A stretch of 64,000 nt of DNA from Mastigamoeba balamuthi (Eukaryota; Evosea; Mastigamoebida; Mastigamoebidae): assembly GCA_902651635.1 (NCBI GenBank), contig CACRSC010000068.1, positions 201,146 through 265,145 on the forward strand. The letters run 5' to 3'. The notes beneath the pieces are model-generated. The model saw only the letters and a program-made list of their open reading frames with translations, searched no databases and was not told the DNA's origin. Below, one piece after another: positions 13,481 through 25,676 of the stretch. A program made the translations under genes and the position numbers. Each line of letters starts with the position of its first letter. Within the stretch, counting starts at the first letter, position 1.

Positions 13481-14346
13481 CAGCAATTTCCCCCGCGACC
13501 CACAAGTGTGCCATACGGCTGTGCCAAATAAAACGCGGTTCACAGAGTGGACGGAAATTCAGCCGCTCGGGCCTGAACCCCCTGCACTCAGGGTCCAGAC
13601 CTCGGGCAGTGGTATCTGCGGAATGCCAGTCCACAGGCCTAGCACTCAGCCTGGCGGTGTGGCTTTGGAGGTAGGGATATCCTCCAAGCCAATTTGGCGA
13701 AGATCAATTCAAGGCAGTTGACTCCTGGGTGTCGGGCTGCAAAATCCCCTTCGAACACCAGGTACCCACCCGATGAACCATCTGCAGATACCACAAGGCT
13801 CTGTCCGCTGTCAGGACAATTTTCATCCAAATCCAAAGACAAGTTTCCCGATTTGCTCACACGAGACCCACCACGTAGAATGCCCTTGCTCCGTCTTGGT
13901 CCGAGCGAGCGGTTTTTCCGTTGGTACAGCAACCACCTAGGCACTGAACTCGGGGTATGGACCACAAAATCACGAGGGGAGAGAACTCAAAACCACACAA
14001 CAACTGATGAAGCCTCTTTTTTGCCCTCAGACCCTCGGGCGGAGACGCACCACGACAGTCGGTCCTCCAGAATAGTATCATGTCTTCCCCCACCCCAACT
14101 TGAGCGACTTGCATCTGTTTTGGCCGCAGGCCTCAACGGCATCGAAAAGCACATCCACTTGGTGAGCTCTCGCCTCTTCCCGAAGCCTTGTCTGAAGCCT
14201 TGGCGCTGTATGATAACGGGCATCCTGCTTCGAGCGCCTTGAGTGTTTCTCAGGCTCTCACACATGTCCACTCTGCTGCCCTGTCTCGATGCCATCAGGG
14301 TCGCCAAACATCACATTCACATTCGGTATCGATACTGGAGTCTCCC
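13481..14346. other. Stretch without a confident gene
   Basis: Lower GC than the flanks. A plus-strand open stretch (13694-14180) ends PPQLERLASVLAAGLNGIEK just before a GTGAGC donor-like site at about 14161, so it may be a further exon of the upstream membrane-protein remnant. Codon bias is weak and I do not call a gene. Confidence 0.35.
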
Positions 14347-15620
14347 TCACTCGTCGATGACAGCCCCCCACTCAAACGGCAAGGAGAGGACGACCGTTCC
14401 GAGGGCCAGTCCCGAGCCCCACGCGAGGGTGCCTACACCGGCCCAGCGCCCGCAGGCCCAGGCCCCCGCGAGCACGAGGACAGCCCTGACCTTTACGGCC
14501 CAGAAAGGCATCTTGCCCTGCGAGTGGTAGTGGGCGTAGGACCACGCAGACGACGTCACGACAGCCGCGCAGCAGAGGTAGGCGACGCCGTAGAGCTCGA
14601 ACGGCAGCGTGTAGGGCCCCGCGAGCACGCGCCAGTCAGCGGCCCTGGCGGCCACGTAGCATGCAACCACCGCCAGCGACTCGGCCACGAGGCGCTCGGC
14701 GGGCGCGCGCAGGCGCAGCGCGAGGCAGAGCGCCAGCGAGAGCGGGTCGAGGCCCGCGCTGAGCAGCATCGACGCCAGCGCCAGCGCCGCCGAGCGGAAG
14801 AACAGCGCGACGGGCGCGACGACGCCGAGGACGAGCAGGTGGTCGCCGAGGGCCTCGAGGTACTCGCGGCTGCGCAGCGTCCGCGCGAGCTCCGCGAGGG
14901 TCTGCGGGCGGCCAGAGCCCTCGCACTCGTAGTGCGCCGAGACGAGCGGGTGGACCTCGAGGTACGTCCAGTACCACAGCGCCAGGCCCGCCAGCGCCAT
15001 CGCGAACCCCCGCGGCCCGTCGGCGCGCATGCCGCAGACGACAGCGGCCTGGGCCAGGGCGAACCAGGCCTTGCAGGGCCCGCCCGCGCGGCGCACGGCC
15101 CGCGACTGCGCGGCCCGCAGGGCGCAGACGGCCGCGAGCGCGAGCGACGCCCACACGGCCCAGAGGCCGTCGTCGCGGAGCCACGCGAGCAGCAGGCCGA
15201 GGGTCCTGGCGACGCCCGCGGCCCCTGCGTGCGACGGGTGCTCGAACCTCGCAGCGGCGGCGCGCAGGACCGCGAGGGCCGTGCGCGAGGCGACCGCGAC
15301 CGCGCGCTGCGGGCCGCAGGCGACCGAGGCGCCCGCGAACGCGCCCTTGACGAGGCCCAGGGGCTCAGCGGAGCGCCCGCGCATCAGCCCGTGGATGCGC
15401 GAGAGCGCTGCGAGCTGCGGGAGGCGGACGCGGCAGCCGGCCGGGAGCTCAGGGACGCCGGCGGGGAGCTCGAGGCGGACGGGCAGCAGCAGGGCGGCGG
15501 CCCAGAGGAGGGCGCAGGTCGCCAGCATGTGCTTGAGCAGGAACCTCCACTGCGCCCGCGGGTCGCGCTCCGAGTCGTCGGCGGAGGCGCTGCGAGGGTC
15601 CGACAGCGTTGAGCGCATGT
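14347..15620 (-). CDS. Multi-pass membrane protein of unknown family
   Basis: Single exon. The preferred start is the ATG at 15618-15620 (MRSTLSDPRSASADD), about 424 residues; an upstream in-frame ATG at 15667-15669 would add 16. At least seven hydrophobic segments are visible, for example MLATCALLWAAALLLPV, LWAVWASLALAAVCAL, MALAGLALWYWTYLEV, HLLVLGVVAPVALFF, LYGVAYLCCAAVVTS and LVLAGAWACGRWAGVG. Codon bias is very strong, so the frame is surely real. I recognise no family motif. Transporter, receptor and lipid enzyme are all possible. The 3' end lies close to the tail of the preceding remnant on the other strand. Confidence 0.75.
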
Positions 15621-15932
15621 GTTTGCGTGCACAGACCAAAATCAATTGATTCCAGATCACCGGGCTCATTTCCCGCCCGAAATCAAATGGTCCAGATATT
15701 CAGTCATTTCCGTATCCTCAAGTCCGAAGGCTCTCACCCTCAAAAGGCGCATCGACGCTCCGCAGTCGCGGTCAGGAGGAAGAGACGGCCACCAATAGCA
15801 ATTCCTCTTTTTTCTCAGAACAAGACCGCAATATCAAGAAATCTAGATATTCCGATATTCGCTGGGTGGATATTGCTCGGCGTAGGCAAAGGTAAAACGC
15901 CCCCTTCGCTTTTCCGGCTCTGCCCACACGCA

Positions 15933-18900
15933 ATGCCCAAGCGCGTGAGCAGCAGCGACTCGGCCGCCGCCGCAGACGCCGCCGCCGCCGCCCAGAGGCC
16001 CCGGCCCGAGCCCTCGCTCACCTGCCGCAGGTGCGGGCGCTCGTGGCCCGCCGCCGAGTGGACCAGCGCCTCGGCCTTCGAGTACGCCCACGTCAAGCAG
16101 TGCATCGGCGTCGCCACGTCATCGCCCTCCCCCTCGCCCTCGCCCCGGCGCAAGCGGAGGCGGTCCTCCGCCTCCCACAGGGCCGCCCCCAGCGCCGTCG
16201 CCGACGTCGATGACGTCAGCGGATCCGACGACGGCGGGGATGACGTGGAGGAGGAGGAGAGGGAGGAGCGGAAGGAGGCGGAGAGGAAGCACAAGAACAG
16301 GCTCAAGTACTACCGCAGGACGTACGGGGCCAACGCGCAGCTGCCCGACGGCACGTACTTCTGCTACAAGTGCGGCGTGACGTGGCCCCGCGGCACGTGG
16401 CAGACGGTCAGCCACTTCAGCGGGCGCCACATGCGGCGCTGCAGCGGCCGCGGCCCCAAGCCCAGCAGCAGCAGCGGCAACGGAGTGGGGGCCCGCGAGG
16501 CGGATCTCCCGCAGCGCCCGCGCCCGCGCTGGAGGCGGCAGAGGCGGAGGCGGCGGCGGCCAGGCTGAGGCTGGCGAGGCTGGCGGCGCACATGAGGCAG
16601 AGCGAGGTCCTCGCGGACGGGTCGTTCCGCTGCCTGCGCTGCGGCGTCGCCTTCGCCGCGGGCGCCTTCGCCAGCACGCGGAGCTTCGGGCAGACGCACG
16701 TGCGCAACTGCAAGTCCACCGCCGTGGCCTCTGCGGCCCCTGCGGCTGAGGCGGCTGCGGCGGCCGAGCGCAGCAGTGGCGGCTCGGAGACGGAGGACGA
16801 CGAGGGCAGCGCGACGGAGGAGGACGCGGGGACCCCGGGGGACGGGGAGGAGGCGCCGAGGAGCGCCAGGACCGCGTGGCTGCGGAAGCTCGCGGAGAAC
16901 CGCAGGCGCATGACGACCGAGGCCGGCGTCAACCGCATGGTCGCCATGAGCTGCTGGAGGTGCGGCCGCAAGTGGCCGTGCGGCGCGTGGGAGAGCGGTC
17001 GCAGCTTCTTCGAGGGCCACCTGAGCTCCTGCGCCGGCACCGCCTCTGCCGCTGCCTCTGCCGCCGCCGCTGCTGCGGCCGCCCCCGGCGGTGGCCCCGC
17101 GCAGGAGGCGCCCAGGCCGCTGCTGCGCAGGGACACGCCCCGCAGGGCAGCCAGCGGCAGGAAGGGCGCGGTCGCTGGCAAGCCAGAGGAAGCGGAGCCA
17201 AGTGTACCGGGCGACGAGGAGGAGGCGCTGGGGGAGCCCGTCGTCGGAGACAGCGCACGCAACGCCAGCGCCTCACCGCCGCCGGGCGACGACGACGGCA
17301 GCGGCGGGAGCCCCGGCGGCACAGGCTGCGACTCGTCCGGCGACGAGATGGTCGTGGAGCTCTCGGGTATCGGGAACGACGAGCAGCAGGAGGGGCAGCA
17401 GCAGGGCGCCGAGGCGGACGCACACCGCACACGCGAGAAGGAGCTGCTCGAAGCGCGCATGCAGGAGCTCACGGCAAGCGTGGCCGAAGGCGAGGCGCGG
17501 GCCAAGGAGCTCGAGCAGCGCGCCAGCCAGGCGGGCGTCCGGGCCAAGGAGACGGAGCGGCTCGAGGCGCGCCTGAAGGAGCTCTCGGCCATCGTGACCG
17601 CAGCCGAGGCGCGGGCCAAGGAGCTCGAGCAGCGTGCCAGTGAGGCGGACGCCCGGGCCAAGGAGAAGGAGAGGCTCGAGGCGCGCCTGCAAGAGCTCTC
17701 GGCCAGCGTGGCCGCAGCCGAGGAGCGGGCCAAGGAGCTCGAGCAGCGCGCCAGCGATGCGGACGCCCGGGCCAAGGAGAAGGAGAGACTCGAGGCGCGC
17801 CTTCAGGATCTCTCGGCCAGCGTGGCCGCATCCGAGGCACGGGCCAAAGAGCTCGAGCAGCGCGTAGGCGAGCTCACTCAGAGCGCTGGAGCGCTGGGCG
17901 CGGCACTGACGGCGAAGAGCGCCGAGCTCGAGGGCGCACGGAGAGCGGAGGAGGAGGCGCGCGCTCGGGTGGCGGCGGCCGAGGCCGAGTGGCGGCGGAG
18001 GGACACAGAGATGGAGGGCCGGCACAAGGAGGCCGAGCAGCAGTACGAGGCGAGGGCGAGGGAGCAGCGCGAGGCGCTGGCGCTGCAGGAGGGCCACCAC
18101 AGGGAGCTCGCGGAGACGATGTTCGGCAACTTCGAGAAGATGCGCGCGCAGACCGAGGCGACCATCGCGAGCCTCGAGGGCCGGCGCGACCAGCTCCGCG
18201 ACGAGGTCGCCCGCCTCGACCTCTCGTCGCGCTCGAGCGCCGAGTGCGCGCAGAAGCTCGCGGACCGCGTGCGCGCCAAGGAGCGCGAGCTGCTGCAGGC
18301 CGACACGGAGCTCAAGCTCCGCCAGCAGCTGCTCGCCGTGCGCGGCGAGGACCTGCAGCGGAGCCGCGACGCCGAGGCGCAGCTGCAGTGCGGTCTCGAG
18401 GCCCTGGCGGCGAGGCAGCGCCAGGCGGAGCAGTCGCTCGCAGAGGCGCAGGACGCGGAGGAGCAGAGCAGGAGCGCGCTGGCCGCCCTCGAGGACGAGT
18501 GCGAGGCCGCGCGCGCGCAGCTCGAGGGCCTGCGGGCGCAGTGGTCGCAGCTGCCGCTCGAGCAGCGCGCCGCCGTGGCCACGCGTGTCGACGCCTCGGG
18601 CGCTGCCGAGGTGCTCCTCGACGGCGGCGACGGGCAGAGCCAGTGGGTCCCCGCGTCGGCGCTGGACAGGCCCGCGCTCATCCGCGCGCTCTCGTGCGCC
18701 AAGGCCGGCAGCAGCGGCATCGCGCGTGTCGCCAGCGCCAAGTCGCACGAGGGGCAGCTGCACTTCCTCGTCGAGATGTGAGTTCTCCGCCCCGGGGAGG
18801 GTCGGGGAGGGCTGCGCGCGCGTCTCTGAGCCGACGCTGGCAGGAGGGGGTCGGCAGAACAGGTGTGGATGCCGGCGTCGCGGGTCTGCGGCGGGTGCGT

Positions 18901-19027
18901 TGCGTGCGAGTACCTCACGAGGAGGATCACGTTCCCGAGCTCGTGGGGCGGGTCGCCGCGCAAGAGTGGCGCCGCGGCGGTCAAGCACGAGAAGGACAAC
19001 GTCCCGGCGACGACGTGCCGCCACTAG
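15933..19027 (+). CDS. Protein with four tandem C2HC-type finger-like units and long coiled coil
   Basis: The first exon starts at the ATG at 15933. Four copies of one unit are present: CRRCGRSWPAAEWTSASAF, CYKCGVTWPRGTWQTVSHF, CLRCGVAFAAGAFASTRSF and CWRCGRKWPCGAWESGRSF. Each is followed by a spaced His and then Cys (HVKQC, HMRRC, HVRNC, HLSSC). The pattern is C-x2-C-G-x2-W/F-x(n)-F-x3-H-x4-C, a probable zinc site. Between units two and three the frame changes, which needs an intron near 16485-16534. After acidic linkers comes a coiled coil of about 400 residues (17440-18560) with a 38-residue repeat. A last exon (18863-19027) appears to join at about 18768, adding VCGGCVACEYLTRRITF. A DNA-, RNA- or protein-binding scaffold is plausible; the function is unknown. 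Confidence 0.72.
17447..17870 (+). repeat. 114-base tandem repeat encoding a 38-residue coiled-coil unit
   Basis: Copies begin at 17447, 17561, 17675 and 17789 (the last is partial), an exact 114-base period. Each encodes a heptad-rich unit like EARAKELEQRASEADARAKE. Copies differ mainly by single bases, suggesting fairly recent in-frame expansion. Confidence 0.9.
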
Positions 19028-19521
19028 CGGGGTGCGGCCGGTGTGCCGGCGGCGCGCTGTACAAATGGGAACAGTAGGGACAGGAAAGTTAGTTGTAACG
19101 GGACAGATGGCGGCCCTCAGAATCCCCGCCTGATAGACGCAAGCGACCGCAGGCATGGGGGAAGGGGGAAGAAAGAGGGGGACCGCGTGGCGTGTGTCCT
19201 CGTGCGCTGCCTGCTGAGGGAGGGGGGGGGGGGCATCGCTCGCAGGTCTGCACTCCCTGCGCTCTTCCATTCTTTCTGCTTCGATAGACGTATAGCACCC
19301 AGCGTATCAGCGTGTCGCACTTCACATATTTCTGTGTACATGGAGCTCTACGGGAGCTCAGCAGGAAGCCTCCGTCTGGATGGCGATGTTCACACTCGCA
19401 CCCAGTGCTTGCCCAGCACGAACAGACGTCAGCGTGGGCTCCGAAGATTCTCCCGGCCAGTGCGATATTTCCGCGGATTCCCGCCCGATCCTTCCCTCGC
19501 GTTATTCGAACGGCACTCCCA

Positions 19522-21288
19522 ATGCAGACGCTTCTGCACAGACTCGAGACCATCCGCACCGAGTGCTCGCACCCCGCCGGCGCCTCCGCTGCCTCTGCCG
19601 CCGCCCCCGCCGGGGGGTTCGACGAGCAGCGGCGGCGGGTGGCGTCGGGGGTGCGCCGAGCGCGCCAGCTGATCGGCGAGCGCGACCGCGAGGAGCGCGC
19701 GGAGCCCAACGCGGCGCGCGTGGCCCGCCTGGGCGCAGAGGCCCGCGCCTGCCTCGAGGCGCTGCGGGCGGAGCACGCGGGCATGGCCGAGAGGCACCGC
19801 AGGGCCTGCGAGGCCGCCGAGTTCATGCGCAGGAGAGGCCAGGTCGCGTACCCCCTCCTGCTCCCCTCGGCCTCGGGGCGCAGCTCCCAGATCCGGGATT
19901 GCCGTCGGGATATTTTGGAAAGGGATTTGTTACACACACAATATGTTGAGTGGTGGGAGCGGCAAGATACCGGGAAGATATCTGCCGCGGGAAAAGGACA
20001 ATAGATTCAGAAGAATTCCCAACCTTGTGTNGATTCCCCGCGGAGAGTATGATATCTGGGCGCTGTAAGGGTGATGAGTGCCTGGCTGATCGCAAACCAG
20101 TTGGCGGAGGGGGGGGGGGGGGGGGGTACGCTTGCTCCATGAGAGTAGATTTCCTGGATTTGCTTGCGGTTGTTCTTCTCTCCCGCCATCGGGGAACAGC
20201 AATTTCAATGAGTATGGTGGTGGGATCAGAGGGCAGGCGGCTTCTGTGGTGTGGAATGAGGAGTCAGGGCCCGTTTCATATGCTACCGTCTCAGCACTGC
20301 ACCCCTTCCCGTGGTTTTTTGTGGCTTGCTTTGCTGCTCCTGAGCTGCCGGTCTGCGAGCACTGGCGACTGACTCGCCCGGGCCCGCTCGCAGCCGGCTG
20401 GCAAGGACGCGGAGCAGGAGCTGTCGCTGCGGACCGACGTGCTCCACGTGCTGCAGCTGCACCTCGACGAGTGCCAGGACCTCGAGAGGAGGCGCGGCTC
20501 GGCCATCGCCCTCAGCGCCCGTCGCCCAGGCGACGACGCCACCGTGACGTCGCTCCCCGAGGTCGACTCCCCCGCCTTCCAGCTGCTGCACCGCAACGAC
20601 GAGGCCGTGGTCAGTCCGCTCAAATCCCGGTGTCACCCGCTGGCCACCCGTTCTCAACACCCGTCGCAGAACTCGCAGCTGGACGCGCTGTCAGATGCGC
20701 TGGAGGACCTGAGGCAGGAGGCTGTGGCCATCCGGGGCGAGGTCGAGCTGCAGACGGGCGCCCTCGGGAGGCTCGACAGGAGGGTGGGCGACAGCAACGA
20801 GCACCTGGGCGCCCTCGGCCGCAGGCTCGGCGACGCTCTGCTCCACGTGCGGGCTCCCACTCCCCCATCGCTTGCCATGTGCCGCGATATGGGACTGCTC
20901 CCACTTCCACGTGAACGAAACACAACCCTGGGGACCCCCCTGGGTGCCCTCAGAGTTTGTTCGTATCCCAGAGTTCCCCCGGAGTGTCCCCAGCGGCATC
21001 CTGGGAAGAGCCCCGGGCTCCCTCGGGTGTGTGATTCGTCCCGTGGATCCCCAGGCCCTTCCCCCGAGTGCCTGCAAGCGTGCTCGGCACCTGGGTGGCC
21101 TTGCGAGGACTTGGGAGGACTTGGAGGGGTGGCTGTCAGCTGTGCTCTGTTGCGACGCGGGCGCTGACGGGGGCGGCGGGGCGACGTCGCAGGCACGCTC
21201 GGGGCACAAGTTCTGCGTCGACTTTGTGCTGGTCGTCGTTCTGCTGGGGCTGGGCGGAGCGATATTCCGCATGGCGCAGGCGATGTAA
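19522..21288 (+). CDS. Qc-SNARE (syntaxin 6/8-like)
   Basis: Membrane-fusion protein in four exons: 19522-19842, 20394-20609, 20670-20846 and 21193-21288. All joins keep frame (RRRGQ/PAGKDAEQ; DEAV/NSQLDALS; ALLH/ARSGHKF). The order is an N-terminal helical region, a linker, a SNARE helix (LDALSDALEDLRQEAVAIRG, then ELQTGALGRLDRRVGDSNEH), and a C-terminal membrane anchor (FVLVVVLLGLGGAIF) that ends only five residues later. The Gln of ELQTGALGRLD fits the ionic zero layer, and the layout is that of Qc-SNAREs such as syntaxin 6, 8 or 10. The compartment cannot be assigned. Intron 1 holds an ambiguous base at 20031 and an 18-base G run, so its length is uncertain. Confidence 0.82.
20109..20126. 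repeat. 18-base G homopolymer in SNARE intron
   Basis: An uninterrupted run of 18 G lies about 80 bases from an ambiguous base (N at 20031). Sequence and length here are unreliable. Confidence 0.9.
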
Positions 21289-21452
21289 CGGACACCCACG
21301 TGTTGTCCAGCGTGGCACTCAAATCCAGATATATTCTGTGCATATCTCTCATGAGAGATCTGATGTTGCGGGATTTTCCCCCGCGGATTTTGTTCTCTAC
21401 GCACGGATAACGGTTGTTCACACAGAAACTGAAACTCAAATCTCAAACGCGT

Positions 21453-23766
21453 ATGACGAGCACCGGAGACCCCTCGGTCGACGACCTCACGCTCAGGGCG
21501 CGCGAGCGCCGCGTGACGGCCACGCGGGCCCTGGAGGCCACGTCATCCGCCGTGGCGCAGTCGGGCGTCGCCTACGACGCTCTGCGCGACGCCGTCGACA
21601 AGCGCTTCGCGGCGCTCGAGCGCTCGGTGCAGTCGCGCCGCCAGGCCGCCCTCGAGTCCCTCGACGCCCTCTGGTCCTCCTCCGGTGACGTGGCCTCCCC
21701 TCCCCCGCGTCCTTTTTCCGCTTTTCCGTTGATTGCGTTGCAGTGACGTGTCAGAAATTCTATTATGTGCACAGTAACTCAATGCTGTGTGGGGGGAAAA
21801 TAACCAACGGCGCGCAGTCGGGAGGAGCGAGGCGGGAATCAGGGCCCTCAAGGAGAGCGTGGAGCGCATCGACCAGGCACTGAAGAAGACGGCCGAGCAG
21901 GCCGAGGCCCTCAAGGTACCCCCGCTGATCCCCAGCCCACCAGAGGTCCCGCGCACGAGCTCACGCAGCGAGGCAGGCTGTCCTCGAGTCGGCGGTCGAG
22001 TGCCCGGGGGTGCCCGTCGTCCCGGACGCCAAGAAGGTGCCGGCGCTGTTCCAGTACCCGATGGACGCCGTGGCTGCCATCGCAGTCCCCCCTGTGCGCC
22101 GCTCCGCCCCACGCGCACGCTCCCCCGTTCTGACGTCTCCGCGTGCGCCCGAGAGCAGATCGGCTTCTCCGAGGGCCGCACTGTCGCTGAGGCGATGAGG
22201 TTCCACAGGCGCACTGCGAGCGCCGCGGCGTCGGGCAGGCCCGCCTCCGCGGGGACCTCTGCGGTGAGCACTGTGTTCTCTGGTCCGCTGCTGCTGCCCC
22301 TGTCCCTCTACCCCCAATCCCTTCTGCTGACGACCTGTGCGGGGGGGCGCGCGCCTGCGGTGGCCTGTGGGGGGGCGGCTGCAGCCAGCGGGCAGCTCTA
22401 CGTGAGCGGGTGGAACTCGGACGGGCAGCTGGGGCTCGGCGACAACGAGGACCGCACGTCGTTCGCGGCCAACGAGTTCCTCGCCTCGGGCGGGCCCGTC
22501 GTCTCAGCCGCGTGCGGCAACTTCCACACAGCCGCCGTTTCTGGTGCGCATTGCCCTCTCGCCTCTCGTTACTCGCTGTTGAAAAATGGCGCGCTCGTGC
22601 TCAATTGAAGTGAATCCGTCTTCGAGGGGGAACCTGTGTGTGAATGGCAAAAGCACCGCGTTTGGATCCACTCTTTGCGCCTTCTGACTGCTCTGTAGCG
22701 GGCGGGGACGTCTTCGTCTGGGGAGGCAATGCGTTCGGGATGCTGGGCACGGGCGACACGGCCGCGCGTGCGAGCCCCGTGCAGGTGGCGCTGCCCTCCA
22801 AGGCCCGCGCCGTCTTCTGCGGCTCGAGCTACACGCTGGCCCTCGCGAGCGACGGCCGCACGCTGTACGCCTGGGGCGACAACGACAACGGCGAGCTGGG
22901 CCTCGGCAGCACGTCCGCGTGCCTGTCGCCCAAGCCCAACGACTTCTTCGCCTCGGCGTCGAGGCGCGTCGTCTCGGTGGCCTGCGGCGCGTGCCACAAC
23001 GTGGCGCTCGTCGAGGGCGGCGAGCTCTGGTCGTGGGGGTACAACGAGGGCGGCGAGCTCGGCCACGGCGACCGCAACAACCGCGAGGCCCCCACGCAGG
23101 TCGCGGCGCTCAGGGGCCGCAAGGCCGTGCTCGTCGTCGCTGGCAGCTACCACAACTTCGCCCTGCTCGGTCCGCCGGTTCTCCCACCGCTTCCACGTCG
23201 GCTTCTGACGCGTCCGGCGGCCCGTACAGAGGGCGGGGAGGTGTACGCGTGGGGCAGCAACGACCAGGGGCAGCTGGGACTCGGGGATGCCAAGGACCGG
23301 CTCGTCCCCGAGCAGCACGCTTTCTTCGCCGGCAGGAGCGTTGTCTGTCTCTCCGCCGGCGCCCGCCACAGCGCGGCCGTCGTTGCGGGACCCGCGGGCG
23401 GCACGGCGGTGTTCACGTGGGGGTGCAACAGCGACGGGCAGCTGGGACTTGGCGACACCGAGTCGCGCGCGGCCCCGGCAGAGGTCCCGTCACTGGCGAG
23501 CTCGTACCTCGTCGCGTGCATCCAGTGCTTCTCCTACGCCGTTCTCGGTCGGTTCTTTGGCCCGCCCGCCACACGTGCGCTTGCTGACGTGCAGCGTGCG
23601 AGCAGAGTCGGGGGACGTGCTGGCGTGGGGGACGAACAAGTCGGGGGAGCTGGGGCTCGGGGACAACAAGAACAGGCACGAGCCCACCGCCGTCGCCGTG
23701 GGACCCAAGGGGCGCGTCACCGGCATCTGCGGGGGCACCGGCCACACCGTGATCGGCTTCCACTGA
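21453..23766 (+). CDS. RCC1-repeat protein with N-terminal coiled coil
   Basis: Eight exons, approximately 21453-21684, 21818-21915, 21977-22084, 22159-22263 (3' edge unsure), 22382-22543, 22699-23169, 23230-23547 and 23606-23766. The first exons encode helices (VDKRFAALERSVQSRRQAAL; IRALKESVERIDQALKKTAE), like the coiled coil after a B-box. The rest is a beta-propeller of RCC1 repeats, each with the W-G-x-N-x-x-G-x-L-G-x-G-D signature: SGWNSDGQLGLGD, WGGNAFGMLGTGD, WGDNDNGELGLG, WGYNEGGELGHGD, WGSNDQGQLGLGD, WGCNSDGQLGLGD and WGTNKSGELGLGD. Seven repeats suit a full propeller. RCC1 proteins range from Ran exchange factors to ubiquitin ligase parts. The extra coiled coil argues against the Ran exchange factor itself. 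Confidence 0.88.
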
Positions 23767-24535
23767 GCGGTGCCCGCCCGCTGGCCCGCCAGGTCTCCAG
23801 AGATCCGCTGAAACACGACGCAACACCCCCCGAGAACCGCTCGGCTTCCGAAACTGCGTTCCTGGCACGAATGCTGCAGTCTAGCATTCCGATGCGGAAC
23901 GGCCTCCGCCCCCCGAGTCCCGCCGTGTGGTATTCTGTCGGCACTCCGCCCGCCGCGCTGCCTTCATGGGAAAGGGGGTCTCGCAGAGCGTTCGACGAGG
24001 TCACGGGAATGCCCTCGCCCCGTGTCTCGCCTTCTCTCGTTGGCCACTTCTGTGCTGGCGTTCTGCCGGAGCGTGCAGGCCGCCTCGTTGGCTGCGCACG
24101 AAGCGAGTTGGGGGAGCACTCGGGCGGCTGTGGGGGATGCGAGAGAGGCCCCGTGGGAGGTGTGGGGGGTGCTGGAGCCCGGGCGAGTGTCATTGGACGA
24201 ACTTGAGCACTCCGGCATTCCACATTTGAATTGCCCCGAAACGAGCCACCGGGCGGGGGCGAGTCCCAACGGCCCACACGTCCAGGACGACGTCACCGCC
24301 GCGTGCCGCCCTCGAGCAGCGTCCCAGTGCCGGGCCGGTGCGGTGGGGTCCAAAGAGTGCATTGCATTTGTGACACTCGGGGCAGTGCACTTTGGTTGCC
24401 CCGATCGAGCAGGGGGCGAGGAAAGAAGTGCACACACGCCATCCAAATTAGATCACACGCACCGCACGCACGCAGAGTTGCAGCGGGGTGCCTTCTGACC
24501 CGACCCGCCTGGGAGGAGCCGACCGGAGAGCAGCG
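23767..24535. other. Intergenic, nothing recognised
   Basis: About 770 bases between two same-strand genes. Mixed composition, no persistent GC-ending frame and no RNA fold that I can recognise. Confidence 0.5.
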
Positions 24536-25676
24536 ATGTGCAGCACCGCGCACTGCCCGGCGGGGCACGTGCTCGAGCAGCTCGCCGACTCGCAGTTTTT
24601 CACGTGCGACGCGTGCGGATCGCGCGACTTCCCGCCGCCCGTGCACCACTGCGGGCAGTGCTCCTACGACCTGTGCCCAGCCTGCGCCGCGCACTCATCC
24701 CCGCCTATCGCTCCGCGAGGTGCGCGCCCGCGTCCCCGTCGGTTTCGGTTTCCTTTTCCTTCGTGTCTCAGAGTGCTGTTCGCACACTGTTTTTTGTGCT
24801 GCTGGGACCCGTGGCGCAGCTGTGCCGGGCAGGAGGGCGACGGCGGGGCTCCGCGGGTCGGGTGAGAGGGGTATCCGAGTGGTGCCGGCCATCCGGCAGC
24901 ACCCGGTGTCGCCGGAGCCGCTGCCGGTGACCTCGGGCCCCGTCTTCACGAGCCCGCGCCCCAACTCCACCCCACCCTCGGCATCTGACGGCTCCTCGCC
25001 GATTCCGCGGGCCACGAGGGCGTGCGCTCCTGGGACTGCGACGCCCCCGCCGCTGACCAGCCGGTCTCCGCGCCTGCCGCCGCTGTCGGGGCCGCAGTCG
25101 AGGCCGCAGACGGCCGAGCAGACTCCGCAGAACTCGGGCGCCCTCTCGCCGCGCCCCGCCTCGCCGCTGCAGTTCCGCGTCGGCGGCCGCGTGCTGCTGC
25201 CCGGGGGCACCCTCGCGGTGGTCACCGCGGTCCTCGCCGATCGCGGCCTGGCGCGCGTGGCCGTCGACGGGCAGAATGTCGCGGACCCCGTGCGCCTCTG
25301 CGAGCTCTCGGCGCCCCCGGGGTTCCTGCAGGCCGCCGAGGTGCCCACGCCCCAGGGCCACGGCATGACGAGCGAGACGGTCGTCTACGGGCCCGTGCGG
25401 GTCGGCAGCTGCGTCGTCATCGGCCCGCGCAGGCCGCTGACCGCCGAGAAGCGCGCGGGGTCCGCGGGCAAGCGACCCGTCGCGTTCCTCGACAAGCTTC
25501 GGGAGACCGAGGGCGTCTGCGCGTGCCCGGCGGCCAAGGACGAGGGCCTGGCGGCCTACGTGACCGCCCTGTGCGGCGTCGACACGGAGGGCTGCCCCGT
25601 CGTCAGCCTGTCGGTCGACGGCTTCGAGTTGCCCGAGCCGCGCAGAGTCCGCGACCTCGTAGTCATCACGCCTTGA
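24536..25676 (+). CDS. Cys-rich (ZZ/C1-like) protein of unknown function
   Basis: Two exons: 24536-24718 and 24820-25676, joined in frame (APR/A-VPGRRAT). The N-terminus has paired Cys/His ligands (HCPAGHVLEQ, FTCDACGS, HHCGQCSYDLCPACAAH) in the style of ZZ or C1-like zinc fingers. A Pro/Ser-rich linker is followed by a globular C-terminal region beginning LQFRVGGRVLLPGGTLAVV, which looks like a small beta barrel, and ending PRRVRDLVVITP. The protein is about 346 residues. No catalytic motif is visible. The zinc site suggests protein-protein or ubiquitin-pathway contacts, but that is inference. Convergent with the next gene. Confidence 0.72.

Noticed and set aside
14188-15612. 474-residue plus frame
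   Set aside because: Antisense shadow of the multi-pass membrane protein, composed of Arg/Glu/Ala repeats produced by GC-rich codons.
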